A DNA stretch of 64,000 nt from Apostichopus japonicus (lineage: Eukaryota; Echinodermata; Holothuroidea; Aspidochirotida; Stichopodidae): NCBI RefSeq assembly GCF_037975245.1, contig NC_092569.1:28681668-28745667 (forward strand). The letters are read 5' to 3'. Position numbers and translations under genes: made by a program. Below the pieces are notes generated by a model that worked only from the letters and a program-made list of their open reading frames with translations, had not been told where the DNA came from and did not search any database. This document shows positions 1 to 11,710 of the stretch, piece after piece; positions within the stretch are counted from its first letter, which is position 1; each line of letters opens with the position of its first letter.

Positions 1-712
1 AATTAATGGAAAATCCCCCCAAAAAATTTGTCTCCATAGTTGGTCTTTAAGTCGCGTACTGTGTTATACATATGTAGTTGCAGTTATAGACACTGTAGTT
101 GCTGTCCTCTTTAGTCAAACTGTAACAACTTTTTCAATCCCAATTATAATCTACAAAGCCTTAATGGAAACCGCCAATTTTGCCATGTGATCGAGTAAAC
201 ATCAGTTTTGTATCTTCAGACACTTTCGTGGGTTATTGCACCCGTTCAGGGAATTATACAGTAAACTTCAACACATGTCGTAAGTAAGGGAACTTTTTCC
301 TTGTTTCGAGCAGTTAGATTCTCCCGACCTTTGCAAGTATAAAGTCTCTCTATTTCTGAGAACGGTCAAACCATCCATGAAAATCTGAAGCTGAAGAATA
401 GAAAAATCAGCGAGAGCTTAATCAATTAGCTATCCTATCAGAGAACAATTAATGCCCTAACCATCCCTAGTTTACCGTATTATACCATAATACTTGGAAT
501 TGTTGGTAGAATTTGTCAATACGCTGGCACGGTAGACAAGCCATGAGTTGATGTATTTATCAGAACTGATCTCTAAAAGGATCTGTCTGAAGCACTTTGA
601 ATTTGAGCACACTTAGATAGTACAGCATGATTGTATATCACTAAATTATCGTACCTGATGTAAAGAGTCAGCAAAACGAGATATTTTTTGGGTTTTCTTG
701 TTTTAACGATAG

Positions 713-774
713 CCAGCGAATCAGTGCAGACCACCCCAATGCAAACCACTACTGGTGATGATCCTTCTATCGTG
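713..774 (+). CDS. Gene A exon: Thr-rich linker
   Basis: The exon follows a TTTTAACGATAG acceptor and ends before GTGAGA. It enters in phase 1 and leaves in phase 0. It encodes a short stalk containing SVQTTPMQTTTGDDPSIV. It matches the gene B exon at 47309 in length (62 bases), with two residue differences. Such Thr/Pro stretches suggest an O-glycosylated stalk between the N terminus and the lectin head. Confidence 0.8.
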
Positions 775-3700
775 GTGAGAATTACATACTTAATTACATA
801 CAATTTTGAAGTAAGAGAATATTGTGTTTGAGGAGTAAGATTTAAGATTCAAAATTTGATGATGATATGAGCAATTATGATGTTGCCTGGCTGTACAATA
901 CTGTATGTTGGCTGTTAATTATCACTTCCAGTGTAGACGAGAGATCTCACAGAAACAGCAAAGAAATAAACTTGGAATACTGTAAATGAATAGAAAAAAA
1001 AATTGAAATTGGTATATTTTTTCCCCTTTGTCATCCAATAGTAAAGATACCCTTGAAACTATTCGGTTACGATGTCACTCTTTGTAGGAGAGAAGGTTAG
1101 ATGTTGTGATTGGCATTTAAAGTAAATTCCATGAATCTTGGAAACATCAACCCTATCAGTAGAGCCAATTAGAACATTCTGTTTGTAATAGCTTAGAATC
1201 TTCAGAGATTTGCAATGAATTCGACACAAAGTATCAAGACATCAATGCTTCCAGCTAGATTGTATGAATTACCACCAAACAAAATGTCTGTGCATTGGAG
1301 TGCGTATAGGATGAGGAACCTCCTTTCCATGTGACGTTAATGTTTCTTCCTCGTTCAGCATATTGTTCTGTAGGATTTTTTTTAGCTATTTTAATACTCC
1401 AATAAAAATATGAAGAAAAAGCTGAATGATCATGTACTGCTGTTAAAGGTCATATATTATCCATAATAAGATAAGATATGTCACTTCATGGATTGCTTGC
1501 TTGCTATTAAGTAACTTGTTATGTTATTATTAGATAAAAGACTGCTTGGATGTCTTCAATGCTGGTAATACAACCGATGGCATCTACACAATCAAACCAA
1601 CTAACTGGACTGGGGATTCATTTGATGTCTTCTGTAACATGACTGACGGAGGAGGATGGACGGTAAGTCAAGTATGACATGCTATAGTATAGACGATATA
1701 TTGTAAATGTATATGACTGACGAAAAAGGATAGACGGTAAGTTTAGTATGACATCCTATAGTATAGACAATATATTGCATATGTATAATGTGACTGACGG
1801 AGGAGGATGGACGGTAAGTCTATTATGACATCCTATAGTATAGACGATGTATTGAATATGTGTAATATGACTGATGGAGGAGGATGGACGGTAAGTCTAG
1901 TATGACATCCTATAGTATAGACGATATACATGTATAATATGACTGACGGAGGAGGATGGACGGTGAGTCTAGTATGACATCCTGTAGTATAGACGATGTA
2001 TTGTATATGTATAATATGACTGACGGAGGAGGATGGTTGGTAAGTTTAGTATCACATCCTATAGTAAAGACGATGTAATGTATATATATATATATGTATA
2101 ATATGACTGATGGAGGAGGATGGACGGTAAGTCTAGTATGACATCCTATAGTAAAGACGATGTATTGTATGTATAATATGACCGACGGAGGAGCATGGAC
2201 GGTAAGTCTGGTATGATATCCTATAGTAAAGACGATGTATTCTATATGTATAATATGACCGACGGAGGAGCATGAACGGTAAGTCTGGTATGATATCCTA
2301 TAGTAAAGACGATGTATTGTATATGTATAATATGACCGACGGAGGAGCATGGACGGTAAGTCTGGTATGATATCCTATAGTATAGACGATGTATTATATA
2401 TGTATAATATGACTGACGGAGGAGGATTGACGGTAAGTCTGGTATGACATCCTATAGTATAGACGATATATTGTATATGTATAATATGACCGACGGAGGA
2501 GCATGGACGGTAAGTCTAGTATGACATCCTATAGTAAAGACGATGTATTCTATATGTATAATATGACCGACGGAGGAGCATGGACGGTAAGTCTGGTATG
2601 ATATCCTATAGTATAGACGATGTATTATATATGTATAATATTACTGAAGGAGGAGGATGGACGGTAAGTCTAGTATGACATCCTATAGTATAGACGATGT
2701 ATTGTATAGTTTGCCTCAAAATTCCGTGCATATTGTCAAATTATAAGCACCCAAGGGTGTGCTCTGTACAATAGTAATACACTCATTCTCATTGACAGTT
2801 ATAAAATCATTTAATATTAAGCATTCACACTGGTCAGCAGAATCACTTTGGACGATTGGTACGGAATTAGTTTGTGACGCAAGGGTCAGGGGTTCTGTTC
2901 CTACCGCTATAGGCCTACATTTGAAGTGGCAGTGAAATTTGCTAGAAACAAATAAACATCCGTTAGAATGAGAAACAAGTTCTGACACAATAAACTTCAG
3001 TAATTTCTAATGTAATTGTGTAACCATGGAGATTGTTGCAATACATGTCATGGATATTCTTCCCATCGGTCTTTACGTCATCTCTTTACTCTTACTTTTC
3101 TTTACTAACTTTGAACCTCCAGAAGACCACTTAAGATCAATACAGTGTTTGATTCCATTGTCTATAAATTGGGGATTGTCAGAGTAGATTCAGAGTAGAT
3201 GGTTTGCTCTCTTGATATAGATTTAGAGTTTATTACAAAAGCAATCTGTCTGTCTCAATACTAGGCCCGTTCTCTCCGCAAATGAGGCCAGTTTTGGTTT
3301 GTTGAAGTAATCATTTCAAACCAGAGCTGAGCCCAAAATCATTGCAGGTGTTTCTGTTCAAAAGCGAATAGTATGGAAGTTTGAAAGTAAGATTCCATTA
3401 TTTGTAATGGGACAGAGTTCAGACATTAGCAACAGTATCCAACATTGGTCTGATTATCTATTACACACACAGACAGCAGAACAGTTTTCATTCATGGTCT
3501 GTGAACAATCAACTATGGTAGTAGATGGTGAAATTCACTTTGCTCTAACATGCCACTTAACAGAAGGGTGAATTACAGTTCAGAATGGATTTAATTTGGA
3601 AGATTATGTTACTGCTCATTCACATGTCATCCTTCCTTAGGTTCGTTCTACAAAGAAGTTAAATGCACTTTCTCATTGAAATGTTATTGAAAATAATTTG

Positions 3701-6700
3701 GAATTATTCTTTTCGTTCTTACATTATATACAGGTATTCCAACGTCGTGTTGATGGTTCCGTTGACTTCTATCGTAACTGGCAGAGCTATAAAGAAGGCT
3801 TTGGTGAGCTGGACCATGAGTTTTGGTTGGGAAATGATAAGTTGTATGACCTCACCAATCAAGGTGACTATCAACTGCGGATCGATATGGTGAACAAACA
3901 TGGAGCTCCATACTACGCAAAGTTTGACTTGTTCCGGATCAACGATGAAAGTGCCAATTACAGACTGTCTGGACTGGGAACTTTTAATGGAACTGCAGGT
4001 TTGTACAAACTATAGGTTTCTCTCTGTGTTTGTTGTTTACAACTTCACTGTACTATTAAATGTCATGTTCTGTTTTTTTTTTTTTTTCTTTGGATGTCGT
4101 TTATTTTTCCGGTTCCTTGCTGGAAGCAAAGGAACCTATGCAGTCAAGTTTGTGTGTGTGTGTTTGTATGTAATGAGAAGGCGTGTTGTAATGAGAAGGT
4201 GTGCCCTATTGGGTTTGACGCTGAACTTATGAATATTAATGAGGTTATAGAGCCAAACCTAAAAATCTTTACATTGCAATAACTCCGCAACATTAAGTTG
4301 GATTGTAGCCAAATTTGGTTTAGAATTGTTAGTTCATTGCTGGCCCGTACATATAGGCCTAAATTTTGGGGCAATCTGGGTCTAAAAACTTCCTAGCCCC
4401 TTTTTTGGGCCAGGTCTGCCCACATTTTGTTTCCACCTCAAATGCATTTTGGGACACATTCTTTGGGTCCGAATTTGAGGGGCCCATTACTTTTTGAACC
4501 AGTTGGGCCCACATCTGTGATCTGTAAAGACATCACATAAATCAAGCATAATTAGGCCTACTGACAGTGAAAATGCTAATACATAACATGCAGTTCATAA
4601 ACCGAGCAAAATGACAGTCAATGCAGCAATGAAAAGACATAGAAACCATGTTCGTACAGTGACATGCTGAGGTATCACACAAAGACAAGCACAACTTGCT
4701 AACAATGATAAGCTGAGATATAACATGACTCAAATATAACAGTGATATTTGATGTAGACTGTCACAGAGATTTAGCATACATGTTCTGCTATATGATGAT
4801 ATGTAATGTAGACTGTCACAGATTAAGATGAATGTCCTGCTATGTAGTGATATGTGATGTAGACTGTCACAGAGATTAAGCATAAATGTCCTGCTGTGTT
4901 GTGATAGCCTATGTGATATAGATTGTCACAGAGATTAAGCATACATGTTCTGCTGTACGGTGATATGTGATGTAGACTGTCACAGATTAAAATGCATGTC
5001 CTGCTGTGTAGTGACATGTGATGTAGACTGTCACAGAGATTAAGCATAAATGTTCTGCTGTACGGTGATATGTGATGTAGGCTGTCACAGAGATTTTATA
5101 AATACCCTGCTGTGTAGTGATATGTGATGTAGACTGCCACAGAGATTAAGCATAAATATCCTGCTGTGTAGTGACACGTTAAGTAGACTGTCACAGAGAT
5201 TTAGCATACATGTTCTGCTGTACGGTGATATGTGATGCAGACTGTCACAGATTAAGATACATGTCCTGCTGTGTTGTGATATGTGATGTAGACTGTCACA
5301 GATATTAAGCATGAATGTCCTGCTGTGTAGTGATTTGTGATGTAGACTGTCAAAGATATTAAGCCTACGTGTCCTGCTGTGTAGTATAATGTGATGTAGA
5401 CTATCACATTGATTAAGCATCAATATCCTGCTGTGTAGTGACATGTGATGTAGACTGTCACAGAGATTTAGCATAAATGCCCTGATGTGTAGTAATATGT
5501 GATGTAGACTGTCACAGAGATTAAGCATTAATGTCCTGCTGCACAACTAGTGATATGTGATGTAGACTGTCACAGAGATTAAGCATCAATATCGTGCTGT
5601 GTAGTGATATGTGATGTAGACTGTCACAGAGATTAAGAATATGTCCTGCTGTGTAGTGATATTTGTGATGTAGGCTGTCACAGAGATTCAGCATAAGGTC
5701 AAAGTTCATTTGAGGTCAATAGCTCCTGGTTAACTTAGTAGTGTAAACTTTGCACTTACAGACTTAGAAGTGGAATGTAGATTTGCTTAAAATGAGTAAC
5801 CCTTATTGATTGTAAAGAGGTAAAAATTCATTGAGGTCAACATTGATAAGTACTGAAGACTTTGTACCCAGGCTCACATGGTGTTAACTTGGATGCGTCT
5901 CACACATTGTATGTAAGTTGCCCTTGATGAGTACAAAACCTACTAATACTGTCAAAGATCAAAGGTCATTAAGGTCAGCATGGATCAAAATCTTGTAGCA
6001 CCGCTCAGCTAAGTGGATGAATCATGTGGATGAATCAAATTATATGAATTTCTTATTTGGTATATTTTGGAATTCTTGATGCCAACTCAGTGGTGCCAAT
6101 TTGAATGAATGTGGCATTGACTTGGTTGTTATTAAGTTCATTATGTAAACCTTTTTTAACAGGGATTAATTTAGTTGGCAGGGATTCACCAAACTTTTTT
6201 GGTTTGTGGTTCAAATGTTTTTTGTTGAAAAATGGAGATTCTTCAATTATATATTACCCCAACGTTTAGGGCTAGAGTATGTTTTTTGTATAGTCTCTGT
6301 ACTGTAGGTGTCAGGTTTATGTTGACTACTATATATATGTACTGTATAGTATTGAGATAAATTGTCATCCGTAGTTACAGAACATGCTGCAAGGTTGTAA
6401 GAATAATAGTTGTGAAACAGAGGGAGTTACGTTACAATATAAAAATTAAACTTTGCTTTATTGGAACTCAATTGTGTTGTGACAGACGTACAATTTGCAG
6501 ATGTAAATCCATCATAAAAAATTGTATGTCCATCACACAAGAACTTTGCGAAAATATCCCATGAAGGTGATCAAATTTAAATTTGATTTTACTGCTTATT
6601 CTAGTTTAAGGTCTTATTAACATGATGCATGTAAGCTTTTAATTGTTTAACATTCCATATCCCAGCGATCTACAATAAGATTTATAATCTGAAAAAAAAT

Positions 6701-7296
6701 CACTTTTTCTACGTATGTCCGTCACAGGGTGGTTTTTTTTAACAATTTTGTGCGGCTTATAAGGAGGTAAAAAATGAAAACCCCACAGAATAATATTGGA
6801 AGGCAGATGACACACAATGTCCAAATTAAAAGTTATCTCATATAAATACTCATTGAGATATGAACCAATAAACTATCCAAAATGTACGTCCGAGTTTACG
6901 GAACTGCCCAGATTCAACATATATCCAATCATATTTACTAATTGTTTAATGTGTCTATATTGTGATAGGTCCCTTAATTGTGATTGATTGTAGTCTAAGG
7001 GAATATCTTTACTTGTTTAATTCACAGACACAGATGGAGGTATCCGTGGAGGTTCTGCTTTGAGTCATCATCTTAACTCTGCCTTCAGTACCTTCGACAG
7101 GGACACTGATGATAAAGACAGTACTAACTGTGCTGTTAGTCGCCATGGAGCCTGGTGGTACAAGAGCTGTGCATTTTCTAACCTCAATGGTAACTATATG
7201 GCAGCAGATGATGCTAAATCAAGCATACACTGGCGTAATCTACCTGGAGGTTGGTATCACATCAAATACACAGAAATGAAGATAAGACCCGTCTAG
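713..7296 (+). CDS. FReD gene A (secreted fibrinogen-related protein), 5'-partial, four exons visible
   Basis: The visible exons are 713-774, 1534-1662, 3734-3998 and 7028-7296, with phases 1-0, 0-0, 0-1 and 1-stop. They encode a 21-residue Thr-rich linker and a complete fibrinogen C-terminal domain of 220 residues. Domain hallmarks are KDCLDVF at the start, FCNMTDGGGWT, VFQRRVDGSVDFYRNW, FDRDTDD (calcium-site region), NC...SC (second cysteine pair), HGAWWY and a C-terminal KIRPV. Such domains in ficolins, tachylectins and invertebrate FREPs bind acetylated or other surface glycans, and the proteins are secreted immune lectins; that role is inferred from the family. Signal peptide and proximal stalk exons must lie upstream of position 1. 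No stop codon or frameshift is seen in any exon. Its paralogue is gene B. Confidence 0.9.
1534..1662 (+). CDS. Gene A exon: FReD part 1
   Basis: A 129-base phase 0-0 exon encoding 43 residues from IKDCLDVFNAGNTT to CNMTDGGGWT. It holds the first cysteine pair of the fibrinogen domain (KDC and FCN). The sequons NTT, NWT and NMT are visible. The donor GTAAGT at 1663 is the first of a series of near-identical donors, because the last 25 or so exon bases plus the donor are repeated downstream. Reading through this donor meets a TGA at 1675-1677. Confidence 0.92.
1663..2708 (+). repeat. 77-bp minisatellite made of exon 3' end plus splice donor, copy A
   Basis: Each unit repeats the last part of the FReD part-1 exon (ATGACTGACGGAGGAGGATGGACG), its GTAAGT donor and about 45 bases of intron. 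Donor-like GT positions read by eye are 1663 (true), 1737, 1814, 1891, 1963, 2040, 2127, 2202, 2279, 2356, 2433, 2510, 2587 and 2664. Spacing is mostly exactly 77. Several units carry a GAGCATGG variant (GGAW instead of GGGW), so higher-order spread of variants has occurred. A TA expansion lengthens the unit before 2127. Confidence 0.95.
3734..3998 (+). CDS. Gene A exon: FReD part 2
   Basis: A 265-base phase 0-1 exon after ACATTATATACAG and before GTTTGT. It encodes 88 residues from VFQRRVDG to FNGTAG, the conserved body of the domain (YKEGFGELDHEFWLGND, YQLRIDMVN, YAKFDLFRIND). It differs from gene B at five residues (Q/T, D/Y, H/D, A/D, G/E). Confidence 0.93.
4738..5695. repeat. 54-bp minisatellite, copy A (about 18 units)
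   Basis: Tandem units of about 54 bp with the core GATGTAGACTGTCACAGAG and CCTGCTGTGTAGTGATATG lie in the intron between FReD parts 2 and 3. I count 18 occurrences of the core. The period is a multiple of three, so long spurious reading frames appear on the minus strand. Copy B keeps only about three units at 51065-51210. Confidence 0.93.
5696..7027. other. Intron of gene A, remainder between the 54-bp array and the last exon
   Basis: AT-rich unique intron sequence that is nearly identical to 51211-52528. It includes a region with repeated GTCCGTCACA/TACGTCCG words (about 6480-6890). No coding potential, RNA gene or mobile element is recognised. Confidence 0.6.
7028..7296 (+). CDS. Gene A exon: FReD part 3, binding face, and stop
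   Basis: A 269-base terminal exon after TTTAATTCACAG. The split codon G|AC gives Asp. It encodes 89 residues with FDRDTDDKDSTNC (calcium site and third cysteine), HGAWWYKSC (fourth cysteine), SNLNGNYM and KYTEMKIRPV, then TAG at 7294-7296. In solved fibrinogen domains this part makes the calcium site and ligand pocket. Twenty-nine of its 89 residues differ from gene B, although the bordering intron and 3' flank are nearly identical. Confidence 0.94.
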
Positions 7297-8292
7297 ATAC
7301 GGTTCTTTCCAATAAGTACTTGATAAGAGGATCAAAACTAACAAACACACTGGAATTCAGCAAATATATCATCCATATCAGCAAACAGAAATGTCACAGA
7401 TAATTACCCAAATTCCACCCCCCCCCCCCCCATGCAGCTCCTCAAAACTACTCTAAACAGACACAGACACACCCAGGTGTGTTTTACATTCAGACTGAGG
7501 ACCCCGTTGTTTCTTCCACTCTTTACGTACCATACCCTTCACAATACCCCTTAACAATGACATTTTTCTGAGGACCTGTTGATTCTTTTCATCTGAGGAC
7601 TTGCAATTTCTTTGTTTTTAGAAAAGAAAACAAGTACAGACACACATATTCTTATATTGTTATCAGTTATGAGACAATGATATTATATACTATTGTGTAA
7701 ACAGGTATAAGTTCAGATACGTTTCTCATTAACAATAGTTATTACCCATATCATGGCATGGGATGGAATATTGGATGGGATAGTCTGTTGGAATTTAACA
7801 TGCATTTCTCACAAAAAGTTACATCTTAAAAGGTTGTGTTGCTGAATCAAATGCAGATAATTTTTTCTTTCCTCTAAGTATAGTTTATCTAAGCGTTAAT
7901 AGATTGCATAAAATGGTTTTACACAGAATTTATTATCTTGGCTCTCTGTATTCCATTTGAATTACTGTTTACATATTCAAGTTGGATTTTTATTGAGAAT
8001 TGATTAGTAAACAACTTTCCATCAGACGAAGGGGCGCTCAAGCATTTTGACAGAGTGCACTGTAGTATTAGTCCTGAATCAAATTAACTCAATAGCCAGA
8101 TCAGCTTGGTTGTAGATGCACTGGGTGATTCACTAGTTCAACGTGTTATGTAGATAAGCTGCTAATGAATACATGGGTTGGGTATAAGGATGATTACCGA
8201 AGGTATGTTAAAATGCATGATTAAATGGGTTAGGAATGTATGATTATGTAAGATAGTAGTATTTGCAATTTCCTGAGGATCACTTATAGAGA
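7297..8292. other. 3' flank / 3' UTR of gene A
   Basis: Sequence after the stop codon, nearly identical to 52798-53786, with a C-run at about 7418. No clear canonical polyadenylation signal close to the stop was recognised, so the transcript end is unknown. Nothing else is identified. Confidence 0.5.
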
Positions 8293-8833
<541 letters not shown>

Positions 8834-8879
8834 TTGAAGTTGTTAGGGTAATTGAAAAACTTTTACCATTGTTTAAAAT

Positions 8880-9562
8880 AGTGTTTATGTTTAGAGCTGT
8901 TGAATATGCATACATGTATAATGTTTTCTCTTTGCTATGCGCATACTGTGATTGAGCTTATTTCGATATTTGGTGAAGGACTCTTTGTTAACTTGATTTG
9001 GTGACTTTAAGTAAGTCTTGTACAGTTTATTCTTACGTTTAATTGAGACAAGGAGTCCATTTGTAATCCAAGGTTGATTATTCTTTAGCCTTTGCCGTAC
9101 TCTATACAGTGGGAAGCAGTCTGAATAAGCCTGGCTAAAATTATTATTGAAGGTATTAAATGCAGTGTTGGTGTTATTTGCCAAAAAAACTTCACTCCAA
9201 TCAGTGCTAGATATGCAGGAGGCAAAATGTCGGATATTATGTTTAGATTATTGCGAGAGTAAATTGGAGCATAACCAGGTATAGAACTTGACTTCAAAGT
9301 AGAGTGTAAAAAAATAGGAAAATGATCACTGATATCAGTTGTGAAAACACCAACATGATTCACCTTAGCACCAGCATTTGTATTATTTAAGTTGTAAGTA
9401 TATTATCAATAAGAGAAGAACTGTTAGTAGTGACTTTGGTGGGCTTGTTAATAGTTGGGTGAAAGCCACAGGCAGTGAGGTTACTAAGGAAATAGTTTGC
9501 GGCTGGTTTACAAAGATCAATATTAAAGTCTCCAGCAGCAGAAATATCACTTAAAATATCAT
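8880..9562 (-). pseudogene. Non-LTR retrotransposon fragment: endonuclease end and EN-RT linker, copy A
   Basis: Minus-strand reading frames match the last part of an APE-type endonuclease domain (GDFN, FLSNLTACGFHPTINKPT, SLIDNI, TTDISDHFPIF) followed by a basic linker (RQRLKNNQPWIT, KRKNKLYKTYLKSP, RIAKRKHY). The order and motifs fit CR1/L2/Jockey-like LINEs. In copy A the frame is broken at least twice (around 9180 and 9365-9410), and no reverse transcriptase follows. The next sequence downstream on this strand is the (CAT)n array. Copy B keeps the same fragment open (54331-55000). Confidence 0.85.
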
Positions 9563-9795
9563 TATGTATAAGATAGGTTAGTAGTTTATGATAACATGGA
9601 TTAAAAATGTATGGTTATGAAGGTAAGTAGTTTATGATTACATGGATTAGCAATGTATGATTTTTTAAGATAGGTTAGTAGTTTATTATGACATGGATTA
9701 GGAATGTATCATTATGTAAGATAGGTAAGTAGTTTATGATTACATGTATATGATGATGGTGATTATGTAAGATAGGTAACCAGTTCATGATTACA
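9563..9795. repeat. 51-bp minisatellite, copy A (about 4-5 units)
   Basis: Units contain ATGATTATGTAAGATAGG, TAAGTAGTTTATGATTAC and ATGGATTAG. The unit length is 51 bases, a multiple of three, which extends the adjacent LINE frame artificially. Copy B has about 13 units (55005-55700). Confidence 0.9.
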
Positions 9796-10209
9796 TCAGT
9801 GTATTGATGATTATTCAGAAGGGAGGTAAACAGTTTATGATTACATCAGTTGATGATTATGTGAAGTTGTTAAAATTATTACATCAGTTGGGTTATGTAA
9901 AGGATATAAGACTAGTGATTATATATTTGTTTGTTTAGAATGAGAATTTGCCGTATTGTTTCATGTTGGTTTAAAGGTCACATTTGCAGCATTGTGTATC
10001 TATATTATACAGAGTCCATCATACTGCTGTCTCTACACAGCCCAGGCTTTAAAGCAGTTGATTGCACTGTGCAGCATGTTTCATTTAAGATATTATAATC
10101 ATCATTGTGTATTTATGTATTTATCTATGTGTAACTCAGTGCAAGATTTATTGAATATATGTAGCATGATAATTATCAATACTACTTCTGTCCATGTTCT
10201 TTGGTCACT

Positions 10210-10612
10210 TCCCCCATTCCCTGCAGCAGTCCCACCAGCGGTGCTGCAGGCTGCGATCTAGCCTGATGCAGCAATAGCATTTTCCCCCTCCCCTTCCTCA
10301 CTCCCTGCCACAGGCTCACCAGTGGAGCTGCAAGGCGTGATATAGTCCTGGTGCAGCAATAGAAATCCCCCTCCCCTCCCCCACTTCCTGCCACAGTCCC
10401 ACCAGTGGTACCTCATGACGCGATCTAGTCTGATGCAGCAATAGAAATTCCCCTTCCCCCACTCCCTGCCACAGTCCCACCAGTAGTACCGCAGGGCACG
10501 ATCTAGCCTGATGCAGCAATAGAAATCTCCCTCCCCTTCCCCACTCCCCTGCCACAGTCCCACCAATGGTGCTGCAGGGTGTGATCTAGCCCTGGTGCAG
10601 CAATAGAAATGT
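10210..10612. repeat. About 84-bp minisatellite, copy A (5 units)
   Basis: Units carry GCAGCAATAG, a C-rich stretch CCCCCTCCCC, CCACTCCCTGCCACAG and CCCACCAGTGGT. Five GCAGCAATAG occurrences are seen (near 10268, 10349, 10435, 10515, 10597). Copy B has 11 units at 56390-57272. Confidence 0.92.
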
Positions 10613-11702
10613 TCCCCCAGAAGAGAGTCTTCATTCAACTAAGCCCAATCATGGTTTGGATTTGGCTGAGAATTTGTGTACATTTTCGTCAACGTCATAC
10701 TGAGGCTTTCTCTGTGGAGGACATGGTTTTGTATGGATTCTCAGTTCGATGGAGTATCATGAGAGAACTTTAAGAACTGAACATCTTTTTAAGAAAACTA
10801 ATAAATATTGTTATTGTAAGCACTTATCTTCAGGCGGTTATCGGTCATACTCACCATAGGGCCCTGACAAAACGAGTCCACACCAGCTGCACTGACCTAG
10901 TTACGGCACTGCCCATACCACCCACCCCCCCCCCCCTCCTCGCATCCTCTCCCATTACAAATTTTCGAGATTAATCCCAAGTTCTGAATACAACTTTTTC
11001 GTAAATCATAAAAGGCCCATTGATTATAAATTCCCAATTATCAGTTTTACAGTCAATTACGAGATCATTATGATGAAGAGACATAATATTCAAAGAACGT
11101 GAACATCAGAAAGAACTTTTAGGATGAATGTAGACACAAAATAATTAATTTTGGCATTTAGACCGCTAAACAACTCTGTTATCGCCCCAGGTTGTGTTTC
11201 TTTACCACAGTCTTTTAATATTGGAGAAAACCAGTAACCTTTCATACATCAGAGGCCTATCAATTAAAGCGGCTGGGATACTTAGTATAACACCCTGTCC
11301 AGTTCGTCCGTCAGATAGAACACATAAACTTAATAGGAAAACAAGACTTACCGCCTGAAATATTTTTCTTCAATACTCTAAAAGTTTAATAATGATAAAT
11401 AGTGTAAATGTTGACCAATGGTGCTCTGCTTTTTGTATATAAAGATATTAAGAATAAAATTTTAGTTGAGTTAATACAATTGATAAAACATTAACATTTT
11501 GGCCTATATGCACCGACGAGCTGACTTCATCAGTCATTTAGCCTTAAATTCAGAGCTTTAGCATATTTTAAAACTGAATATCTCGTAAATCAGAAGCCCT
11601 TAAATTATTCATATTTCTTGGATAGTATTTTTGAAATAACAAGACAAGTCATCCGTTAATGTAAATTAAACTAATTAGTTTACTCTCTTCTCGATAACAA
11701 CA
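10613..11702. other. Duplicated non-coding flank
   Basis: Sequence shared with 57273-58387 with small indels, including a C-run near 10925. No gene, RNA or mobile element is recognised. Confidence 0.5.
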
Positions 11703-11710
11703 CTCGTAGG

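Noticed and set aside
1910-2350. Open frame on the minus strand of the donor array
   Set aside because: A product of the tandem repeat read antisense; the meaningful content is on the plus strand.
4738-5695. CRISPR-like repeat-spacer array
   Set aside because: Units are contiguous 54-bp tandem repeats without unique spacers, in a eukaryotic intron.
4542-5709. Repeated NLCDSLHHISLHS-like peptides on the minus strand
   Set aside because: The 54-bp period keeps the frame open artificially; copy B has lost the array.
10182-10638. Repetitive frames with GGxxAPLVGLWQG-like units
   Set aside because: Frames arise from the 84-bp C-rich minisatellite and are not conserved in phase between copies.
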